Positions 58,430 through 64,000 of a stretch of 64,000 nucleotides of DNA are shown in pieces. The position numbers were made by a program, and so were the translations under genes. Under the pieces are notes generated by a model that saw nothing but the letters and a program-made list of their open reading frames with translations, ran no database searches and was not told where the DNA came from. The first letter of the stretch is position 1; every line of letters starts with the position of its first letter. The stretch comes from Thunnus maccoyii (taxonomy: Eukaryota > Chordata > Actinopteri > Scombriformes > Scombridae): positions 11,710,001 to 11,774,000 of the forward strand of contig NC_056555.1 of assembly GCF_910596095.1 (NCBI RefSeq). The letters run 5' to 3'.

Positions 58430-61400
58430 CTGCATTTTTATTATTTCTTAAATTATACTTAAAATATACTGTCTTTATATTAGGGTTGGTTCTCTTACAT
58501 CATGAACATCTTTTTGTCATCCGTGCAAATACATTTTTTTGTCTCACAATGGCAAAATTGTGGGCTATGCAAATTGGCCACAATTATTTTGATTATTTCC
58601 CTTACTTTGCGATAATCAAAGAAGATGATGGAAAAACTAAGTTATACAAGTTGCATATTAAATCTGAGACCAGTTAAGGCAGAATGGATAATTATGTAAT
58701 CAATAAATTACATAAAAGTTGCTTCACCCTCACACTCCTGCTGTCTCAAAAAGGTGGGATATAGTATTGTAGAACTGTTGCCTCCACTGTCTTCAATAGG
58801 CAGCAAAAAGCTCAAATAAATGTCATTTTTTCATATGACGTGTCTTAGCTAATAAATACATTTTTAACTTTCTTGTCATATTTTCATCCCAGAGTCTAAT
58901 CATGAGCACATTTGATTCAAGATTGTAAGCACTGATGAGCTGCAAACTGAAGCATAAAGTATGGAAAATAGGCATTAAAAAATGAGATGGTTCAAGAAAC
59001 CGCACTGATGAAGATATGACTGTAGAAATATTTACAATATGTGGATGCAATGCATATTTATTAAGAATGTTTGATATCTGTGAGGGTTTTTTTTTAGCTT
59101 TCTGAAATGTTCTGTATCATATTCAGCCAAATGTTAGGGTAAAAACAAATGATCAATCACTTTTGAATTTAAGAAGCTGCGTGAGTGATTACTTGGGCAC
59201 AGTTTTATCGTCTATCGTATTTCCAGAATCAGGTGCTTGTGTTCATGGCACTGTAGCAACTTAGGAAAAGACACCGGAATACAGATGAGAGGAATGGTGC
59301 GACCAGTGAGCTGACCTCTGTATGTTTTGGATGCAGTTGCCAATCAATACCGGTCTCTTCTTTCTTAAGCATTGCCGTGTCACAGCATCCTGTCACTCCC
59401 TTATCCCTCCCCCTCCCAATCAGGTGTCAACTGTAACCTTCTGTCTGTTGGTACTTGTAGAGACAGTAATGAGAATTCCTGTGGATACTTTGAATTGTGT
59501 AATAAAATGGTTGTATTCATTGTCATAATTTGAAATGCACCACAGAAACTAAACATCAGGACATTTTAAAACAAACAAAATGGACTCAATATACTGTCAT
59601 CAAGACAGGAGAGGACATGTTCAGTCACCCAGTATCCACTGACTGTTTTAAATCATGTTAAGCTTCAAATGAAAACAAGTAGTGATATTTAGATGTTTTC
59701 ATTTTCTGCTCCTGATTTGGTTTCTTCAGAGCTCACTGAGGTTATGACGACAGAAACTGCTCTTTCTGCTGGCCAAATTTTCCAATTAGGGGAAAAAAAG
59801 TTGTCACCTTTAAGTTGCACACTTACACATCTATTGTCAAGATACTTGCTCCGACCCTCACAGCCTATATAAACCAAGGGATCCCTCCTATGTTGCTCTT
59901 TCTTACTTCCTATTTTTCCTCATTAAAGGGATTTATGGTATTTTTTTCTTATCTGAACAGATTGTTAGAGTGTATATGCTTCACACATTGTAGGATAAAA
60001 TTTGTGATTTTGGGCTATTTAAATAAAATTGACATTTACTCTTGTCATCTGTAGCCTCCATACTGTATCACACCATGAATTACAGGGACGCAGCTTTAGT
60101 GAATGCAAAGTTTCTAAGCTCTCGGAAACGACAGTATTTCAAATGAAAAACTACGACATGAAAGGAACAATTATCACATTTTTATTTTTGCTATTTACAA
60201 TATATTACACAAGTTCATTCCACACACTGAAATAACAGTATATGACAGAAAACAAACAAACAAAAAAAAACATACATTGCAAGAACATATTATATTAGGC
60301 ATTAATGGTTAAAGTGCACAGGTAGACATTGGATCTGCCGTTTCAGATGAAATTAATTTGACAATTTAGCCAAGGAGCCATTTCAACTGCTGGCAGCTCA
60401 TGCAGCGAGTCATATTAGAAGTGATGTGGCATAAAGGCTACTTTGGTGAGAGTGGCATTACAGTCAGAATTTCTGTAAGAATATAGATGATCCATTGTCC
60501 TACACAAGCCTCTCACAACCTGTCTGGCCTTGACGAAAGCTCCCCAAACCTTGACATAAAACTATATATGAGAAATGAGACAAAACAAATGAGGTTTTAC
60601 TGCATGTCTACTGTATGTGCAACCAAACAGAATCCCCTTCAGAACAAGTGGAGATGAGCAAACATCGTTTACTCAATGAATGTGCTTTTAAGAAAGTCTG
60701 AATGAGGTTTCAAAATATACAATGTGCATATAACAAGGCATCAAGACATTCTGGTGTCCCAATATGAACTGTGACTCATTCCTTTGTCTAACCTGATTAT
60801 TTACCCATGAAAATCCATTGCTTCATAATAAATAGATATCAGTTTTTTTAATCAAAGTACTTTGTAAACACAGTTTAAGAAAGGTGCTACATAAGAGTTG
60901 TTAATATTATTATTTGCTTGTTCAAAGATTATTAGTTGTTGTAATGCTGAAAAGCTTAAGACAAGTACAAATATTTAAATATGTAAGTTCAGATATTTAA
61001 TTACTTAAACCCATTAATTGAGTAACTTCCAGTGATATTTTGTGTTTTCACTTATGTGGAAATTTTAGCATCAATCGTTCATGTGTTATTGTGATCATTA
61101 CACATGATGCTGTGATGTAATGCAGCTGCTTCTTCACTAATGTCAGAGTTGAATTGGATACTACAGAGTCATAGTACAGATTTTGTGAAACATGATGATG
61201 GAGATATGACTGTAAAACTAAATGCAGCGCTACATTTAACCCAAAAGAAAATAAATAAACTAATAAATAAATTTGTGCGAGTGTCTTAAGTTTTTCTGTA
61301 CAGATTAATTGGATTAATATCTGTCTTTTAAAAGACTCATTGAGGTGTGAAGGAAATGTGGATGAAACATAATAAATAAGACAACACTATACAATAAATA

Positions 61401-61430
61401 ACAAGTGTAAATGGGGCCAGTGTATTTAGC
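58430..61430. other. No coding exon seen; convergent 3' flanks
   Basis: AT-rich sequence between the ends of two convergent tetraspanin genes. On the minus strand a hexamer AATAAA (plus-strand tttatt near 60,181-60,186) could end a long 3' UTR of the third tetraspanin, about 1.7 kb after its stop; this is weak. The tail-like repeat at 61,436 is listed separately. Confidence 0.35.
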
Positions 61431-61435
61431 CCTCA

Positions 61436-61550
61436 AAACAAACTGGCGACCTGTCTGGGCTTTTACCTTGCCTTTTACCCAATGCATGCTGGGATTGGTT
61501 CCAGCCACTAAGACCCTCGACCCCAAACAGGAATATGCAGTTTAAGAAAA
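61436..61550 (+). repeat. Retroposon 3'-tail-like sequence
   Basis: The text 'aactggcgacctgtctgggc', then 'cccaatgcatgctgggattg' and 'ccccaaacaggaatatgcag' matches a conserved tail found at the end of many fish retroposons. I cannot name the family with certainty. Confidence 0.6.
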
Positions 61551-61918
61551 CAAGCAGCTGGTTAATGCTTGGTAAGATATTCATTTTAGATCATAATTTT
61601 TAAGTGAAAAACTGTGAATCAGAGATATGACAAAAGCATGTGAAAATGTGACGATTATTAAAGATTACTTCATTTCATTAATTTGAGTTTTCACAGCAGT
61701 AGGCAAAAAAAGATTAATCTGAAACTGATCTATGCATGTAGAGTACTTTGCAACATCAGTTACATGCATTAACATATTAATAGAAAATAATATTGTCAAC
61801 ATATGTTGCTATAGCACAAAGTATCCAGGTTATGGTATACAGCATCATGTGTGCAAATTTAATCAAGTTACGCCCAATAATAATTTGCAGTGTCTATGAA
61901 AATATATTTTGAAGGTGA

Positions 61919-63626
61919 CTAGAAGGCACCAGGAACATATCTGTTAGATTGAAGAAGAGCCATGAACTCCTGTTTCCTTTCTATCTGGATCATCAGCTTG
62001 ATGCTCATAACAAGTAAAACCACCTGAGAATGAAATCACAAGAGTTACATTTTACAAGTGTGTCATGTTCAGTAATAGTTACAATGATTTTCTGCTGACC
62101 TAGTATCATATCTGATCATATCTGAAGACCGGAGCCCTTTCTCTAGTATCTATAATAATAATATTTCTTCTTAATTTTAACCTTAGCAATTTGGTGTGTA
62201 AATACAATAAACCTGCAAAAAATGTGTTAAGTGCTATATATTGTATGAAATTTGTGTCCAAATTAATAGCTGTATATAGTCCTGTCAAATGTATAGATGG
62301 ATAAAAATGTAACATACAACAAATGTGACATGGAAAAACACATACCCAAAACACTCCACTTCCAAATTTTATACCCATCGCCAGAGAGAATCCACGTTTC
62401 AGTGCGGAAACATAGATCGGTAGGCAAGGCTGTAAATAAACGTAGAGGTTTACTTTATAGGTGGTAGCAAAATAATTACACTGTGAATATATGTAGTAAT
62501 ACTTGATCTAAATATAGTTCATATGGACATTTTGTCATCCTATGTGTCAGACTGTCTACTGGTTCACAAATGCTATGAGTTCTTGAGATCTTTTACCTCT
62601 TGATAAACATACTGGTTCTTTGGAGCCCCAAGTGTTGCGCTGCCCCGCAGTCGAATCTGAAGAAGGATACAAAATCCCATTACATTTTGACAAGTATGCC
62701 ACATGACAATGAAAATGAAGTTGCAATAACATTTTTTAATTTTATCAAAAATCTCACAAGAAGGCATTATAGCCTAATTTTTATGTCAAACGTGTTTTTC
62801 CCATTGTGGAGAAAGGTGGACTATTTTTACATGATTAATATGACAGGCCTAGACCACTCGAGAATTTTGTTTGTACCTTAGAGAAAATTGGTGAATGCTG
62901 CAAGTTCTCTTAAATCGTTCGCACATGCCCCTTCAAAACAAAAGTGTTGGTATAAGTGGTTCTTGCATGAGGCCCAGTGTGTGGCTTTAAGACCAGTAAT
63001 CCTGATGAGTCACCTTCACTGGTTATATTCCATTTATATGCCAGTGAAATTAGATACTTACACATTTTCCTGGATATTGACAGTGACAGGAAGCAGGGAG
63101 TGTGGAGCCCCAGTCTTTGTAGCCTTCAACAAGACCACAGCACTTAAACTGGGGGTGACACACACAGAAACACACATGCAGGCCAAGTGAAAACCTTAAA
63201 GATCTGGTATTATGGCCTTTTTTGACTCATTTGTTCTAAATACTGAGTCTATATTAAACATATCTGTGACATTTTATTCACCAAAGTTGTTTAGATTTCT
63301 CTATATCCATCTTTCCTTACATCCCAGATTCCTCTCTGTCCTCCAGCAGGCTGTTTCGGAAACTATTTACATAAAACCAGTACTATTAATGACAACCTAC
63401 TCCAATTGGCCTGAGATATGGTCCCCACCTTTACCCCAGCCAATCGTAATACTTCCTAATGAATAATACAAGTTCCCTTACGCCTCATCTTTACCTTTGA
63501 GTAATTCCTGCAGCTGTCATTCGAACTGGAGTCTAATCCTGAATGGGAAGGGGAAGAGCCTGCTATTGCAGAGTTGAGATAAAGTTGTTTCAGAACGAGA
63601 AAATCGTGTCTAAGTTTCCTAACAAA
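61919..63626 (-). CDS. Third tetraspanin, 3' exons only (gene runs off the window)
   Basis: Minus-strand exons, numbered as in the tandem copies: 5, 63,626-63,495 (tentative); 6, 63,148-63,062; 7, 62,656-62,597; 8, 62,429-62,346; 9, 62,023-61,919 with stop TAG. All are phase 0 with GT-AG sites. Exon 6 reads FKCCGLVEGYKDWGSTLPAS plus CHCQYPGKC, the six-cysteine TSPAN8-type loop. Exon 7 ends APKNQYVYQE, matching the APKNSS...YKE of the others. Exon 8 starts PCLPIYVSALKRG and enters TM4. The tail ends NRYVPGAF and lacks the YxxPhi motif of the tandem pair. Exons 1-4 would lie beyond 64,000 or were missed. Exon 5 is unusually long (44 codons) and serine-rich; an alternative acceptor at 63,618 would break phase 0. 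Confidence 0.85.
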
Positions 63627-63676
63627 CTAAGTCATTTTTTCAACATAAAGAAACAATGATTACAAGTGTTAAAACT

Positions 63677-63925
63677 TCATCCAAAGATTGAAGATGAAAA
63701 AGTTGAAACTCTTGAGAGGTTCTGAGTCTGGTGAAGCAGACAGTCAACTGTAAAATGCGCGGAACAAACACACAACCACTTGCCAGAGGGAAGATTGTCT
63801 CCAACAATGAATTTCAGCCATTCCTGGAAAAAATTTCCATTCTCTGGAAGGCTGTAAAGACTTTTTAGCGAATGAACAACCAGCAACACTTCCAGTGTCC
63901 TGCTTTGTTTGTCATCCAGCTGCAA
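63677..63925 (-). pseudogene. THAP-domain-like fragment
   Basis: The minus-strand frame contains SLYSLPENGNFFQEWLKFIV and GKWLCVCSAHFTVDCL. In THAP zinc fingers the C-terminal half reads 'W....' then 'CS.HF....F', and CSAHF is intact. The N-terminal C2-C4 cysteines are missing. It lies in the intron upstream of exon 5 of the third tetraspanin, on the same strand. It is probably a piece of a THAP-bearing DNA transposon, not an exon of the host gene. Confidence 0.55.
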
Positions 63926-64000
63926 TGCAAACTCCGACTACAGAAGTTACAGCAAGGGTGGGGTCATGCTAAAGCTTCCTAGCATATTTGATTTGACTTT

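Noticed and set aside
58426-58677. 83-aa ORF after repeat R (MAAFLLFLKLYLKYTV)
   Set aside because: Hydrophobic composition from AT-rich DNA; no match to a known family and no supporting structure.

Overview
The window looks like a euchromatic, AT-rich segment of a teleost genome, probably a percomorph. The evidence is spliced vertebrate genes with GT-AG introns, abundant CA/TG and GA microsatellites, and a fish-type mix of transposable elements (hAT, Tc1, piggyBac, Harbinger-like, L1/Tx1-like and L2-like LINEs, DIRS). No prokaryotic signal, CRISPR array or obvious structural RNA gene was seen.

Layout. Positions 1 to about 26,600 hold no host gene that I can support. They contain a degenerate hAT transposon (3,049-7,729) with a perfect 8-bp target duplication, a related MITE (18,578-19,120), a Harbinger-like element with a broken Myb/SANT gene (13,307-14,129), another MITE (21,621-21,963), several dispersed repeats and microsatellites. 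From 31,503 down to 26,910 on the minus strand lies a complete nine-exon pus7l gene (TruD-family pseudouridine synthase, 700 residues), with a palindromic E-box/CRE-like site just upstream.

From about 32.5 to 58 kb there is a large direct duplication, with the two ATGs 15,001 bp apart. Each copy carries an intact nine-exon tetraspanin gene of the TSPAN8 type (264 residues each; coding 36,441-41,232 and 51,442-57,803). Copy 1 has gained a Tc1 element upstream. Copy 2 has gained a DIRS-like fragment in intron 7. The spacer between them (41.9-46.8 kb) is packed with piggyBac, L1/Tx1-like and L2-like remnants. A third, more divergent tetraspanin lies on the minus strand at the right edge (exons 5-9 visible, 63,626-61,919), tail-to-tail with copy 2. 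The locus is therefore a small tetraspanin cluster next to pus7l.

The most interesting signal is how the two tandem tetraspanins differ. Exons 6-7, which encode the cysteine core of the large extracellular loop, encode identical protein. Exon 5 (first part of that loop) and exon 8 (start of TM4) differ at 14/32 and 11/28 residues, with almost only amino-acid-changing substitutions and more divergence than the neighbouring introns. This pattern suggests diversifying selection combined with strong constraint or gene conversion. All counts were made by eye.
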